Shown in pieces: positions 7,860-16,980 of a DNA stretch of 64,000 nt. The notes below the pieces were generated by a model, which saw only the letters and a list, made by a program, of their open reading frames with translations, had not been told where the DNA came from and ran no database searches. The first letter of the stretch is position 1. Each line of letters starts with the position of its first letter. The translations under genes and the position numbers were made by a program. Source of the stretch: CAYORM01 sp964406375 (lineage in GTDB: Bacteria; Pseudomonadota; Alphaproteobacteria; DSM-16000; Inquilinaceae); contig CAYORM010000008.1 in assembly GCA_964406375.1 (NCBI GenBank), positions 14,119-78,118 of the forward strand, written 5' to 3'.

Positions 7860-8882
7860 TCAGAGGGCGATGCGCCGCCCCTCGCGTGCCGAGCGGTAAA
7901 CCGCCTCGACGATCTCCACGATCCGACGGCCTTCGCGGCCGTCCGCTTCGGGCGTGGCAGCGCCGCGCACGGCGTCGACGAAGTTCGCCGCCGCGCGTCC
8001 CACCGTCCCCGACCAGTCCGTTGCCTCGATGTCCTGGGGGGTCCAGCGCCCGCCCTGCCAGACCAGGATCTCCGGCTCGTCAGAGAACTTCTCGAAATGC
8101 GCTTCGACGCCGGTGATGCGGATCAGCGCCTCGGGGCAGACCACCTCGACCTGATCGTCGAACGCGCCCTTCGGACCGAAATAGCCGGCCTCGATCACCG
8201 CGAAGCCGCCCTTCTCGAACTCCAGCGTGACGAGGGCATGGTTCTCGCCGACGCCGCGCGGGTCGTTCGTGTCGAGCACCGCGGTCACGGCCGACACCTC
8301 GCCCATCAGGAAGCGCGCCAGGTAGAAGCGGTGGAAACCGGCGTCGAACAGCAGACCACCACCCGTCAGATCGGGATCGGAGCGCCAGCCACCATATTTG
8401 CCGCCGATGGCGAGCCGCAGCCGGACGATGCTCGGCCGGCCGAATCGCTCCTCGGCGATCACGTCGCGCAGCCAGCGATGCGGCGGGTAGAAGAGCTGAT
8501 TGTGGCTGGCGGCGAGGATCCGGCCGGCCGCGGCGGCCGCCGCGGCGAGGCGGTCGCATTCCTCGACCGTCACCGCCATCGGCTTCTCGAGCAGCACGTG
8601 CTTGCCCGCGGCGATCGCCGCCTCGGCAAGTGCCGCATGGAATTTGTGCGGCACACAGATGATCACCGCCTCGACATCGGGGTCGGCGAGCAGCGCCTCG
8701 GCATTGGGATGGCCGCGTGCGCCGGTGCGCTCGACCGTCGCGGCGACGAGCTTGGGATCGAGATCGGCGACGGCCGCGAGGCGCGCGCCGGGCGCCGCCT
8801 CCACACCGGCCACGTGATGCCGGCCGACCTCGCCGAGGCCGATGACGCCGACGGCGACCGGTTCAGTCCGCACCCCGCTCAT
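7860..8882 (-). CDS. Gfo/Idh/MocA-family dehydrogenase
   Basis: A 340-residue NAD(P)-dependent oxidoreductase. The N-terminal Rossmann motif is VGVIGLGEVGRHHV and the catalytic-domain start is LLEKPMA, whose Lys is the family's conserved residue. Length fits IolG/MocA enzymes. The start overlaps the isomerase stop (ATGA at 8879-8882), so the two are coupled. In this operon it most likely oxidises inositol, or an inositol derivative, to an inosose; a MocA-like rhizopine role is possible. Substrate preference cannot be read here. Confidence 0.88.
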   Translation of the reverse strand: MSGVRTEPVAVGVIGLGEVGRHHVAGVEAAPGARLAAVADLDPKLVAATVERTGARGHPNAEALLADPDVEAVIICVPHKFHAALAEAAIAAGKHVLLEKPMAVTVEECDRLAAAAAAAGRILAASHNQLFYPPHRWLRDVIAEERFGRPSIVRLRLAIGGKYGGWRSDPDLTGGGLLFDAGFHRFYLARFLMGEVSAVTAVLDTNDPRGVGENHALVTLEFEKGGFAVIEAGYFGPKGAFDDQVEVVCPEALIRITGVEAHFEKFSDEPEILVWQGGRWTPQDIEATDWSGTVGRAAANFVDAVRGAATPEADGREGRRIVEIVEAVYRSAREGRRIAL

Positions 8883-9799
8883 GACAGCATCCCCGCCGGC
8901 ATCAGGGCCTCAAGCGCCACGAGCTGGCGCATCGACAGCGCGGACGCGGCCACGGGATCATTCCGCAGCACCGTGCGGTAATAGCGGTAGCTCTCGAATT
9001 CGACGGACATGACGCCCCGGTAACCGATCGCATCGAGTGCGGCGAAGAAGACGTCCCACGGGACGCTGCCCTCACCGATCAACGGGAAGATGAACTGATC
9101 GCCCTCCATCCCCGGGGTACCGGCCACGTCCTTGATGTGGACGTGGCGGATATACGGCCCGAGCATCCGCACGACCCAGTCGAGGTCGTTGCGGTGGAGC
9201 ACGAAATGGCTGGGATCGAGGTTGATCGCGAAGGCCGGGTGGCTGCCGAAGCGCTGCAGCATCACGCCGGTGCTGTGGACATCGTGCGCCAGCGTGCCCC
9301 AGCAGGGCTCGAGCGCCGCGACGGCCCCGGCCTCGGCGACACCGTCGAGCATCCGGGCATAGCCGTCGAGCATCGACTGCCAGGCGGCGCCTTCCGCCAT
9401 CTCGCGGCCGACATCGACATGTCCGGCGTCCCAGCGGCAAGGCCCGGTCAGCACGTTGACCACGGGCACGCCGCACGCGGCGGCGGCACGCGCCGTCTTC
9501 ACCGTGAGGTCGACGCGCTCGGCGAGGGCGGCCGGATCCCGGGTGACGAGATCCTGCTGGACGACGATCTCGGAGACCTCGAGCCCGGCGGCCCGGGTCG
9601 CGTCGACGACCGCGGCGAGCTCGGCCTCGCTCTGGCGGCGCGGATCGAAATGGGCAAGCGTCCATTCGACCGCGCCATAACCCTGCGCCGCCAGCGTCGT
9701 CGAGACCTCGGCCACCGGCCGCGTCTCGTAATCGAGCGCGGCCAGGAAGCCCCAGCGGCGGTAGCGCGGCCGCGCCGCGCCCTGATCAGTGTCCGGCAT
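8879..9799 (-). CDS. sugar phosphate isomerase/epimerase family (IolE/MocC-like TIM barrel)
   Basis: A 306-residue AP-endonuclease-2-type TIM barrel. Candidate metal ligands appear in the usual order: a Glu in VAALEPCWG, Asp/His in INLDPSHFVLH, His in RHVHIKDVAG, and the C-terminal Glu in MSVEFESY. IolE (inosose dehydratase) and MocC are in this family and belong with iolD, so dehydration of an inosose to the trione substrate of IolD is the best guess. The start lies 14 bp inside the preceding aminotransferase gene. Xylose-isomerase-like epimerases share the fold and remain possible. Confidence 0.82.
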   Translation of the reverse strand: MPDTDQGAARPRYRRWGFLAALDYETRPVAEVSTTLAAQGYGAVEWTLAHFDPRRQSEAELAAVVDATRAAGLEVSEIVVQQDLVTRDPAALAERVDLTVKTARAAAACGVPVVNVLTGPCRWDAGHVDVGREMAEGAAWQSMLDGYARMLDGVAEAGAVAALEPCWGTLAHDVHSTGVMLQRFGSHPAFAINLDPSHFVLHRNDLDWVVRMLGPYIRHVHIKDVAGTPGMEGDQFIFPLIGEGSVPWDVFFAALDAIGYRGVMSVEFESYRYYRTVLRNDPVAASALSMRQLVALEALMPAGMLS

Positions 9800-11150
9800 C
9801 GTGACGGGCCTGCGCCGCGGCGAGCGACCGGTCGAGGCGATCGAGCATCTCGTCCGCCTCGGCCCGGGTCGTGTTGACCGCCGGCTTCAGCTTCAGGACG
9901 TTGCCGTAATTGCCGAAGACCGGACCACTCTTGCCGATGAGGAGGCGCTCCTTCTCGAGCGCGTGCTGCCAGACGAACCCGGTCAGCTCGTCGGCCGGCT
10001 CCTTCGTCTCGCGGTCGAGCACCAGCTCGATGCCGATCATGAGGCCGAGACCGCGCACGTCGCCGATGATCGAGTAGCGGTCCTTCATCTCGTGGAGGCG
10101 GCTCATGATGTGCGCGCCGATCTCGCGCGCATTCCGGCCGAGATCCTCCTCCTCCATCACCGTGATCATCGCCAGGCTGGCGGCGGAGATGGCCGGCGTC
10201 GACATCATGGTGAAGCCCGCCTCCCAGCCGCGCAGCGAGGTGAAGCCCTCGGCCGCGACCACGCCCGACAGCGGGAAGCCGGCGCCGAACGCCTTGCCCA
10301 TGATGATCAGGTCGGGATCAGCCCCCACGACCTTGGAGGCGAAGATGTCACCGCAGCGGGAGAAGGCCGTCTGTACCTCATCGGCGATGAGCGCGACGCC
10401 GTTGCGGGTGCAGATCTCGCGTACCAGCTCGATGTAACCGGGCGGCATCGGAATCATGCCGCCGTTCGACTGGAACAGTTCGATGATGACACCGGCGACC
10501 TTGGCGTCGGGCTGGTGCTTGATCGCCGTGTCGATGAAGCGGGCGCAGGCGAGATCGCATGAGCCCGGCTTCAGGCCCAACGGGCAGCGGTAGCAGTTGT
10601 AGTTGGGGACGCGGATCTGCCGCGTCATGTAGCGGTCGAGCCCCTCCTTCGCCCCCTCGAGCATGCGCGGATAGGTGTAGCTCAGCGCCAGGGTGGCGAA
10701 GGTGGTGCCGTGGAAGGCGCTGTAGAGCGACACGAATTCGCTGCCGCCGGTCGCCCGCATCGCGAGATGCATGGCACCCTCGACCGCGTCCGCACCGCTC
10801 AGCGCGAACAGCACCGCCCGCATCCGCGGCGGGGCGAGTGACAGCACCTTCTCGGCCAGCTGGGTGCGGAGCTCGTTCTCGAAGACCGGCGTGACGTATT
10901 CGATCCGGTCGATCTGCTCCTTGACCGCCTGGACCACCTTGGGATGGCGGTAGCCCAGATTGACCACCCATTCGCCGGAGACGGCGTCGAGATACTCCGT
11001 CCCCTCCTCGTCCCAGAAGCGTACCCCCTGGCCTTCGCGGATCCGCAGCGGGTAATGCCCCATGGGCTTGATGACGGAACCGACGGTCGGCGACAACAGC
11101 GCCGGGTCGGTCGCCGGATCGATCTGGCCGGGATCTTCGGTCGGGGCCAT
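9786..11150 (-). CDS. class III PLP-dependent aminotransferase
   Basis: A 454-residue fold-type I aminotransferase. The PLP Lys is in IIMGKAFGAGFPLSG, about residue 286, and the PLP-binding Asp is in LIADEVQTAF. A Cys-rich insertion (NCYRCPLGLKPGSCDLACA) occurs as in several class III enzymes. ATG 11150 is taken; the GTG directly before it is an alternative. It lies between iolD and the isomerase, where standard inositol operons have no aminotransferase. Removal of an amino group from an inosamine, giving an inosose, would fit. Other omega-amino acids are possible substrates. Confidence 0.88.
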   Translation of the reverse strand: MAPTEDPGQIDPATDPALLSPTVGSVIKPMGHYPLRIREGQGVRFWDEEGTEYLDAVSGEWVVNLGYRHPKVVQAVKEQIDRIEYVTPVFENELRTQLAEKVLSLAPPRMRAVLFALSGADAVEGAMHLAMRATGGSEFVSLYSAFHGTTFATLALSYTYPRMLEGAKEGLDRYMTRQIRVPNYNCYRCPLGLKPGSCDLACARFIDTAIKHQPDAKVAGVIIELFQSNGGMIPMPPGYIELVREICTRNGVALIADEVQTAFSRCGDIFASKVVGADPDLIIMGKAFGAGFPLSGVVAAEGFTSLRGWEAGFTMMSTPAISAASLAMITVMEEEDLGRNAREIGAHIMSRLHEMKDRYSIIGDVRGLGLMIGIELVLDRETKEPADELTGFVWQHALEKERLLIGKSGPVFGNYGNVLKLKPAVNTTRAEADEMLDRLDRSLAAAQARHDAGH

Positions 11151-11167
11151 CACTCTCTCCCGCTCTC

Positions 11168-13042
11168 TCAGAGATGGTGCCGCTGGAGGGCGTCGCGACG
11201 CTCCTCATACTTGCGGCGCAGCTGCATCGCTTCCGGGTCCTCGGACACCATGGGCGGCGCGATGTCCCAGAAGCTGTGCTTGGTCGCGACCGACATCGCG
11301 TACGGCTCGACCTCGATGACGATCACCTCGACGCCGGTGGAAGCGGCGGCGGTGGCGAGCGCCGCCTTCAGCGCCTCGGGCGTGTCGACGGCATGCACCC
11401 GCGCACCAAGGCTCTCGGCGTTCTGGGCGAGATCGATCGGCAGATAGGCGCCGTTCAGCTTCCCTTCGTTGTCGCGGCCGCGGAACTCGGTGGCGTAGGC
11501 CGAACCGGTCGTCAGCATCTGCAGGTCGCGGATGATCTGATAGCCATGGTTCGCGAAGACGCAGACCGTCAGCTTCACCCGCTCGCGGACCGCGACGGTC
11601 AGGTCGCTCGGGTTCATGAGGTAGGTGCCGTCGCCGATGCAGACATAGACGTTCGGCTGACCCGAGAGGAGGATACCGATCGCCGACGGTATCTCGTAGG
11701 TCATGCAGGAGAAGCCGAACTCGAGATGCACCCGGCGGTCGCCGCGGGTATCCCACAGCTTGTTGATGTCGCCCGGCAGGCTGCCCGCGGCCGACACCAC
11801 GTAAGAGTCCTGGGCCGCCGCCTCGTTGACGATTTTCAGCGCCTGCGCCTGGGTCATCTTCTGGCCGGGCTTGGCGACGAGCGTCGGCTCGGCGAGGCCC
11901 CGCCAGTCGGCGACCGCCCGATCCATCACCTCCCGCCAGGCGGCCTGCGGCTTCACGCCGGCTTCGCGCGCCGCATCGGCGAGCGCATTCAGCCCCTCGC
12001 GCGCATCGGCGATCATCGGCTCGGCCGCCATCTTGATGGCGTCGCGCCCGGTGACGTTGATCGAGGCGAAGCGGACGTCGGGGTTCTGGAACAGCGTCTG
12101 CGAGCAGGTCACGACGTCGGTCAGACGCGTGCCGATCGCCAGGACGAAGTCCGCCCCGGCCGCCAGCTCATTGGCCGCGAGGTTGCCGGCGATGCCGAGA
12201 GCGCCGCAGGCGAAGGGCGACTCGCCCGCCATGGTGCTGCGGCCCGCCACCGTCTCGAGCACCGGGATGCCGAATGCCTCGGCGAACGCCCGCAGCTCGG
12301 CCTCGGCCTCGGCGTAGTAGACGCCACCGCCGCTGATGATCACCGGCTTCTTCGCCGCCCGCAGCAGCTCGAGCACGCGCTGAAGCTGACCGCGCTCGGG
12401 CGGCCGGCGCTCGACGTGCCAGACGCGCTTGCGGAAGAACTCGACGGGGAACTCGCCCACCTCGCCCTGCGTGTCCTGGCAGACCGACAGCGTGACGGCA
12501 CCGGTCTCGGCCGGGCTCGTCAGCATGCGCATCGCCTCGAGCAGGGAGGGGATGATCTGCTCCGGACGGGTGATCTTGTCATAAAAGACGCTGACGGTGC
12601 GCAGCCCGTCGGCCACCGAGAGATCGTAGCTCGGCACCGCCTCGAGCTGCTGCAGCACCACGCCCTGCCGACGCGACGCGTAGTGGTCGGAGGCCAGCAG
12701 CAGAACCGGCACACGCTGCACCGTCGCACCGGCAGCACCGGTGAACATGTTGGCCGTGCCGGGGCCGATCGAAGCGGTGCAGGCGAAGGTCGAGAGTCGG
12801 CGCTTGGCACGGGCGAATCCCACCGCCATGTGCACCATGCTCTGCTCGTGGAAGGGCTGGTAGAACGGGATCTCGCCGCCACACTCGGCGAAACCCTGGC
12901 CCAGGCCCGACACATTGCCGTGGCCGAAAATCCCCGCCGCGCCGGCGATCAGCCGCTGCTCGCGACCGTCACGCTCCGTCCACTGGTTGGCCAGGAAGCG
13001 GGCGATCGCCTGCCCCGTCGTCAGCCGCACCGTCTCCACCAT
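11168..13042 (-). CDS. iolD: 3D-(3,5/4)-trihydroxycyclohexane-1,2-dione hydrolase
   Basis: A 624-residue thiamine-diphosphate enzyme that opens the cyclohexane ring in inositol catabolism, giving 5-deoxy-glucuronate. The family start (VRLTTGQAIARFLANQW), the catalytic Glu in PFYQPFHEQSM and the TPP motif GDGTYLMNPSDL followed by ANHGYQII are all present, and length is typical. It is the first gene of an eight-gene minus-strand operon. A GAAGGA ribosome site precedes ATG 13042. The other core genes iolB, iolC and iolJ are not in the window, so the pathway must be completed elsewhere. Confidence 0.93.
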   Translation of the reverse strand: MVETVRLTTGQAIARFLANQWTERDGREQRLIAGAAGIFGHGNVSGLGQGFAECGGEIPFYQPFHEQSMVHMAVGFARAKRRLSTFACTASIGPGTANMFTGAAGATVQRVPVLLLASDHYASRRQGVVLQQLEAVPSYDLSVADGLRTVSVFYDKITRPEQIIPSLLEAMRMLTSPAETGAVTLSVCQDTQGEVGEFPVEFFRKRVWHVERRPPERGQLQRVLELLRAAKKPVIISGGGVYYAEAEAELRAFAEAFGIPVLETVAGRSTMAGESPFACGALGIAGNLAANELAAGADFVLAIGTRLTDVVTCSQTLFQNPDVRFASINVTGRDAIKMAAEPMIADAREGLNALADAAREAGVKPQAAWREVMDRAVADWRGLAEPTLVAKPGQKMTQAQALKIVNEAAAQDSYVVSAAGSLPGDINKLWDTRGDRRVHLEFGFSCMTYEIPSAIGILLSGQPNVYVCIGDGTYLMNPSDLTVAVRERVKLTVCVFANHGYQIIRDLQMLTTGSAYATEFRGRDNEGKLNGAYLPIDLAQNAESLGARVHAVDTPEALKAALATAAASTGVEVIVIEVEPYAMSVATKHSFWDIAPPMVSEDPEAMQLRRKYEERRDALQRHHL

Positions 13043-13085
13043 AGTCCTTCACCCCTGCAGTGGTGCGCGGAGCCTAAGACCGCCC

Positions 13086-13130
13086 TTCACATGGTGTCAA
13101 TATCAGGTTATGTCAGTCATCATACAACTG
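13086..13130. promoter_or_regulatory. divergent promoter region with inverted repeat
   Basis: For the plus strand, TTCACA (13086-13091) and TATGTC (13109-13114) are 17 bp apart. An imperfect inverted repeat TTATGT-N8-ATACAA (13108-13127) overlaps that -10 box and the likely -35 of the iolD promoter on the other strand. The nearby GntR regulator (14699) is the obvious candidate to bind here. Promoter and operator are predictions from pattern only. Confidence 0.4.
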
Positions 13131-13140
13131 AGGGCAGGAT

Positions 13141-14670
13141 ATGGGCGTGACCGCAGACGCGCTGCTCGCCGAGATCGCGTCCGCCGTACCGCCAGGTGGC
13201 ACCGCCGCTGACGTCGGCGGGCCGGCGGACCGGGGGGCAGCGAGCCGGGAGGGAAAAGGTCGAGAAGCGGGCCGCGACATGGCCGACATTCTCGACGGGC
13301 TGGTGGTCCCGGCAGCCGAGCAGGCCGCGTTCGAGCGGGATTGGCGCGGTATTGTGCAAAATCCCGCGGAGCTGGTGTTACTACCGCGGTCCACCGCCGA
13401 GGTGGCGCGAATCGTCACAGCCTGTGCGCGCCTGGGCATCGGCATCGTGCCGCAGGGCGGCAATACCGGCCTCGTTGCGGGCGCGGTGCCGGTCGCCGGC
13501 CGCCCCCAGGTTATCGTCAACCTCTCCCGGATGCGCGCGATTCGCGCCGTCGACCCCGTCGACAACACGATGGTCGTCGAGGCCGGCGTGGTCCTCGCTG
13601 CAGCCCAGGAGGCGGCTGAGAAGGTCGATCGCCTGTTCCCGCTGAGCCTCGCCGCCGAAGGCTCCTGCCAGATCGGCGGAAACATCGCGACCAATGCCGG
13701 CGGGCTGCAGGTGCTGTCCTACGGGACGATGCGCAACCTCGTCCTCGGCCTCGAGGTGGTGCTGCCGGACGGGCGCGTCTGGGACGGCCTGCGCTCGCTG
13801 CGCAAGGACAATACCGGCTTTGACCTCAAGCAGCTTTTCATCGGCTCGGAAGGCACGCTCGGCATCATCACCGCGGCGACGCTGCGGCTCCTGCCACGCG
13901 CCCGTTCGGTGCTGACCGTGTTCGCCGGGGTGCCTTCGCCCGAGGCGGCGATGGCGCTGTTCATCGCGGTCCGTGAGGCGGCCGGCTCCGACCTGACGTC
14001 CTTCGAGTATTTCGGACAGCTCGGCCTGTCGCTGGTCCGCGCGCATGGCGGGCAGGGCCGTTCGCCCTTCTCGGAGGATTATCCGGCCTATACGCTGTTC
14101 GAGATCTCCTCGCCCGACCCGCGCCGCGACCTCCTGCCGGGTTACGAGCCGATCCTGACCGAGGCCTATGAGACGGGGCGGGTCCTCGACGTGACCGTGG
14201 CGCAGAGCGAGGCGCAGCGGAAGGCGCTGTGGGCGCTGCGCGACGACCTGTCGGAGGGCGAACGCGCCGCCGGCGGAGCGATCAAGCACGACGTCGCGGT
14301 GCCGGTGGCCCGGACGCCGGAAGTGGTCGAGGCGATTGAACGCGAGGTGAGCGGGCGGTATCCCGAGGCGAGGCTGAACATCTTTGGGCATCTCGGTGAC
14401 GGGAATCTGCACGTGAACGTCCTGCCTCCGGTCGGCACCTCCCTCGCCGCGTTCGATCCCGATCGCGCGGTCACCGGAATCATTGAGCGAATCGTTGTGG
14501 AGCGCGGCGGCACCTTCAGCGCCGAGCACGGGATCGGCCAGCTTCGCCGCGCCTCGCTGTTGCGCTACCGCAGCGCGGTCGAGCTGTCTTTGATGCGGAC
14601 GATCAAGCGTTCGATCGACCCCGCCGGCATCATGAACCCGGGCAAGGTGCTGGAGGACACGGCACCGTGA
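13141..14670 (+). CDS. FAD-binding D-2-hydroxyacid dehydrogenase (GlcD/D2HGDH-like)
   Basis: A 509-residue flavoenzyme of the FAD_binding_4 plus FAD-oxidase C families. The FAD P-loop region is VPQGGNTGLVAGAVP, followed by SLAAEGSCQIGGNIATNAGG, and IGSEGTLGIITAATLRL precedes the C-terminal domain. The metal/substrate motif NIFGHLGDGNLHVNV and the later EHGIGQLRR are those of D-2-hydroxyglutarate and D-lactate dehydrogenases. The first 45 residues contain an unusual charged insertion; ATG 13279 could be the true start. The gene is divergent from iolD and 28 bp before the GntR gene. The substrate is a 2-hydroxyacid, unspecified. Confidence 0.88.
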   Translation: MGVTADALLAEIASAVPPGGTAADVGGPADRGAASREGKGREAGRDMADILDGLVVPAAEQAAFERDWRGIVQNPAELVLLPRSTAEVARIVTACARLGIGIVPQGGNTGLVAGAVPVAGRPQVIVNLSRMRAIRAVDPVDNTMVVEAGVVLAAAQEAAEKVDRLFPLSLAAEGSCQIGGNIATNAGGLQVLSYGTMRNLVLGLEVVLPDGRVWDGLRSLRKDNTGFDLKQLFIGSEGTLGIITAATLRLLPRARSVLTVFAGVPSPEAAMALFIAVREAAGSDLTSFEYFGQLGLSLVRAHGGQGRSPFSEDYPAYTLFEISSPDPRRDLLPGYEPILTEAYETGRVLDVTVAQSEAQRKALWALRDDLSEGERAAGGAIKHDVAVPVARTPEVVEAIEREVSGRYPEARLNIFGHLGDGNLHVNVLPPVGTSLAAFDPDRAVTGIIERIVVERGGTFSAEHGIGQLRRASLLRYRSAVELSLMRTIKRSIDPAGIMNPGKVLEDTAP

Positions 14671-14698
14671 CCGAAGGGGCTGCGGTGCGGGGGACGGT

Positions 14699-15478
14699 GT
14701 GAAACCGACGGTCGCGCGCGATCGGACGAAGCCGGTGCTCGTCAAACGCAGGATCTCGCGACCCGGGCGCCTGTCGGACGGCGTGGTCGCGGCCCTGGCC
14801 AATGATATCCATTCCGGTGTGGTGAAGCCGGGCGACCGGCTGCCGACGGAAATGCAACTCGCCGAGATGTTCGGCGTCAGCCGCACGGTTATTCGCGAAG
14901 CGATCTCGCGGCTGAAGGCCGACAATCTGGTCATCAGCCGGCAGGGGCTCGGCGTCTTCGTCACCTCGGCGATCGACGGGCCGCGCACCTTCCGGATCGG
15001 CGCCGACAACACCGAGTTGCCGCGCACGCTGCGTGACGTCTTCGAGTTGCGCATGGGCGTCGAGATGGAGGCGGCGGGCCTCGCGGCCCTGCGGCGGACG
15101 CGTCCCGACATCAAGGCGCTCGAGCGGGCCCTGAAGACGATGGAGACGACGCGTCACGGCCCCGACATCGGCGTTGCGGCCGATGTCGAGTTCCACCGGC
15201 GCATCGCGCAGGCCTCGAAGAATCTGCAGATCCCCCGTTTCCTCGGCTTTCTGGAGAATTTCCTGACCGAGGCGATCCGCACCGCCCGCGCCAATTCGGC
15301 CCGCTTCGAGGGGCTGACCGACCTCGTCCAGGACGAGCACCGCGCGATCTTCGAGGCGATCGCGGCCGGCAACCGCGAACGCGCCCAGGACGCGATGCGG
15401 CATCATCTCGAAAGTGCGCAAAAGCGCCTCGGTCTCGACTCGACCGGCACGAAGCCCGCCTCACGCGCGTCGGGCTGA
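14699..15478 (+). CDS. GntR/FadR-type transcriptional regulator (FCD domain)
   Basis: A 259-residue regulator with a winged-helix N-terminus (RLPTEMQLAEMFGVSRTVIREAISRLKADNLV, residues about 45-75) and an all-helical FCD ligand domain with the Asp/His pattern ending AMRHHLES. Members usually bind a carboxylic acid and repress local catabolic genes. The gene starts at GTG 14699, just after the FAD dehydrogenase, so the two are probably co-transcribed. It is the likely regulator of the divergent iolD operon through the inverted repeat at 13108-13127. Confidence 0.9.
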   Translation: MKPTVARDRTKPVLVKRRISRPGRLSDGVVAALANDIHSGVVKPGDRLPTEMQLAEMFGVSRTVIREAISRLKADNLVISRQGLGVFVTSAIDGPRTFRIGADNTELPRTLRDVFELRMGVEMEAAGLAALRRTRPDIKALERALKTMETTRHGPDIGVAADVEFHRRIAQASKNLQIPRFLGFLENFLTEAIRTARANSARFEGLTDLVQDEHRAIFEAIAAGNRERAQDAMRHHLESAQKRLGLDSTGTKPASRASG

Positions 15479-15640
15479 TGTCCGCCGCCTGCGACGACGG
15501 CCAGCGCCCCGGCCCTGGGAACGGCGACAGCTCGCCGACCCGCCCCCGCTGACCGAGAGGGATTCGCCCGCGAGGGCGATCGCTGAGGCACGTGTCCCGG
15601 CCGCCGGCAGGCGAACCTTCATGACCGGCAGCCTTCTCCG

Positions 15641-15670
15641 TTGACAAGCTTTCTGCGCCGTCCCTATCAT
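15641..15670 (+). promoter_or_regulatory. sigma70-type promoter of the Pot-like operon
   Basis: TTGACA at 15641-15646 and TATCAT at 15665-15670, 18 bp apart, are close to consensus. They sit in the 328-bp gap between the GntR gene and the transporter operon. Apart from this promoter and the operator right after it, I see nothing else in that gap. Confidence 0.75.
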
Positions 15671-15684
15671 CTTTAACGTTTAAG
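15671..15684. promoter_or_regulatory. CG-centred palindromic operator, copy 1
   Basis: CTTTAACGTTTAAG matches its reverse complement at 12 of 14 positions and has the central CG usual for LacI-family operators. It follows the -10 box directly, covering the expected transcription start, so bound protein should repress. Closely related copies lie at 26893 and 26961. Confidence 0.7.
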
Positions 15685-15805
15685 AAGCCACCCGGCCAAA
15701 GGCCGACGAGGCGCGCGCCGGCCACGGCGCGGTGCCGGATGGTTGGACGCGCCGTGTGTCGGACGGCCCGCGGTGCGGTCGGTGCCCTCGAGACGGGAGC
15801 GTCGT

Positions 15806-16948
15806 TTGAACACACCACCATCCCGCGACGGGGCGCTGCGTGACACCGGTGCGCCCGGCCTCGTCCTGGACCTCGCCAATGTCACCCATTACTACGGTGC
15901 AACGCTCGCGCTCGATCGTGTCTCGCTCGAGGTCCGTCGCGGCGAATTCCTGACGCTTCTGGGCCCGAGCGGTTCGGGCAAATCGACCCTCCTGCGCGTC
16001 ATCGCCGGGCTCGAGACGCCGGATTCGGTGGGGCGGCTGCGCCTCGACGGCGAGGACATCGCGGATCTGCCTGCCAACCGGCGCAACGTCGCCACCGTCT
16101 TCCAGCATTTCGCGCTGTTCCCGCACATGACGGTCGGCGAGAACGTCGAATACGGGCTGAAGCTGCGGCGCGTGCCACCCGACGAGCGGCGGCGCCAGGC
16201 GGAAGCCGCCCTCGCCATGGTGCGTCTGCCCGACAAGGCCGGCCGCCGCATCCACCAGCTCAGCGGCGGGGAGCGGCAGCGCGTCGCGCTCGCCCGGGCG
16301 CTGGTCACCCGTCCGCAGATCCTGCTGCTCGACGAGCCGCTCGGCGCGCTCGATGAGCGGCTGCGGCTCGACATGCAGCTCGAGCTCGTCGAACTGCAGC
16401 GCAAGACCGGCGGTACCTTCATCCTGGTGACGCACAGCCAGGAGGAAGCGATCACCATGAGCGACCGGATCGTGCTGATGCGCGCCGGGCGGATCGAGCA
16501 GATCGGTGCACCCCAGGCCTTGTTCGAGAGCCCGGAGACGGTGTTCGCCGCGCGCTTCATGGGGGTGGAGAACATCCTTGAAGGCCGCCTGGTCGAGCGC
16601 AGCGATGACAGCGCTGCCCTCCGTGTCGGCGAGACCACGCTCATCGGCCGCCCCGTCGGCCGGGCGCGCGGTGCGGCGCCGGGTGCGCGCGCCTTCGCAG
16701 CGATCCGGGCCGAGCATCTGCAGCTCGCCGCGGACGATAGGGCCGACACCGCCTCCGGCCGCCTCGCCGGACCGGTCTCGGCCGTCGTCTACAAGGGCAA
16801 GTATCGCGACGTCACGGTCGAGACCGCACTCGGCCCGATGACGGCGCGGCTGTGGGATCCCGAGGCCGTTGCCGCCAGCCAGGCCGCCCTCAGCTGGGCG
16901 CCACGGCATTGCGTGATCGGCCTTCTGGACGAGGACGGTGTCGCCTGA
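15806..16948 (+). CDS. ABC transporter ATPase, PotA-like
   Basis: A 380-residue ATPase of the spermidine/putrescine/Fe transporter class. Walker A is LGPSGSGKSTLL, the Q-loop VFQHFALFPHMTV, the signature LSGGERQRVALARAL, Walker B LLLDEPLGALDE, and the H-loop His is in TLVTHSQEE-type context (ILVTHSQEE). The C-terminal quarter is a TOBE-like regulatory domain. I chose TTG 15806 because GGGAG lies upstream at good distance; the frame is open to 15743. It is the first gene of a five-gene operon under the promoter at 15641. Confidence 0.88.
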   Translation: MNTPPSRDGALRDTGAPGLVLDLANVTHYYGATLALDRVSLEVRRGEFLTLLGPSGSGKSTLLRVIAGLETPDSVGRLRLDGEDIADLPANRRNVATVFQHFALFPHMTVGENVEYGLKLRRVPPDERRRQAEAALAMVRLPDKAGRRIHQLSGGERQRVALARALVTRPQILLLDEPLGALDERLRLDMQLELVELQRKTGGTFILVTHSQEEAITMSDRIVLMRAGRIEQIGAPQALFESPETVFAARFMGVENILEGRLVERSDDSAALRVGETTLIGRPVGRARGAAPGARAFAAIRAEHLQLAADDRADTASGRLAGPVSAVVYKGKYRDVTVETALGPMTARLWDPEAVAASQAALSWAPRHCVIGLLDEDGVA

Positions 16949-16980
16949 CCCCAGGCGCATCGAGAGCGGAGGAGGAGAGA

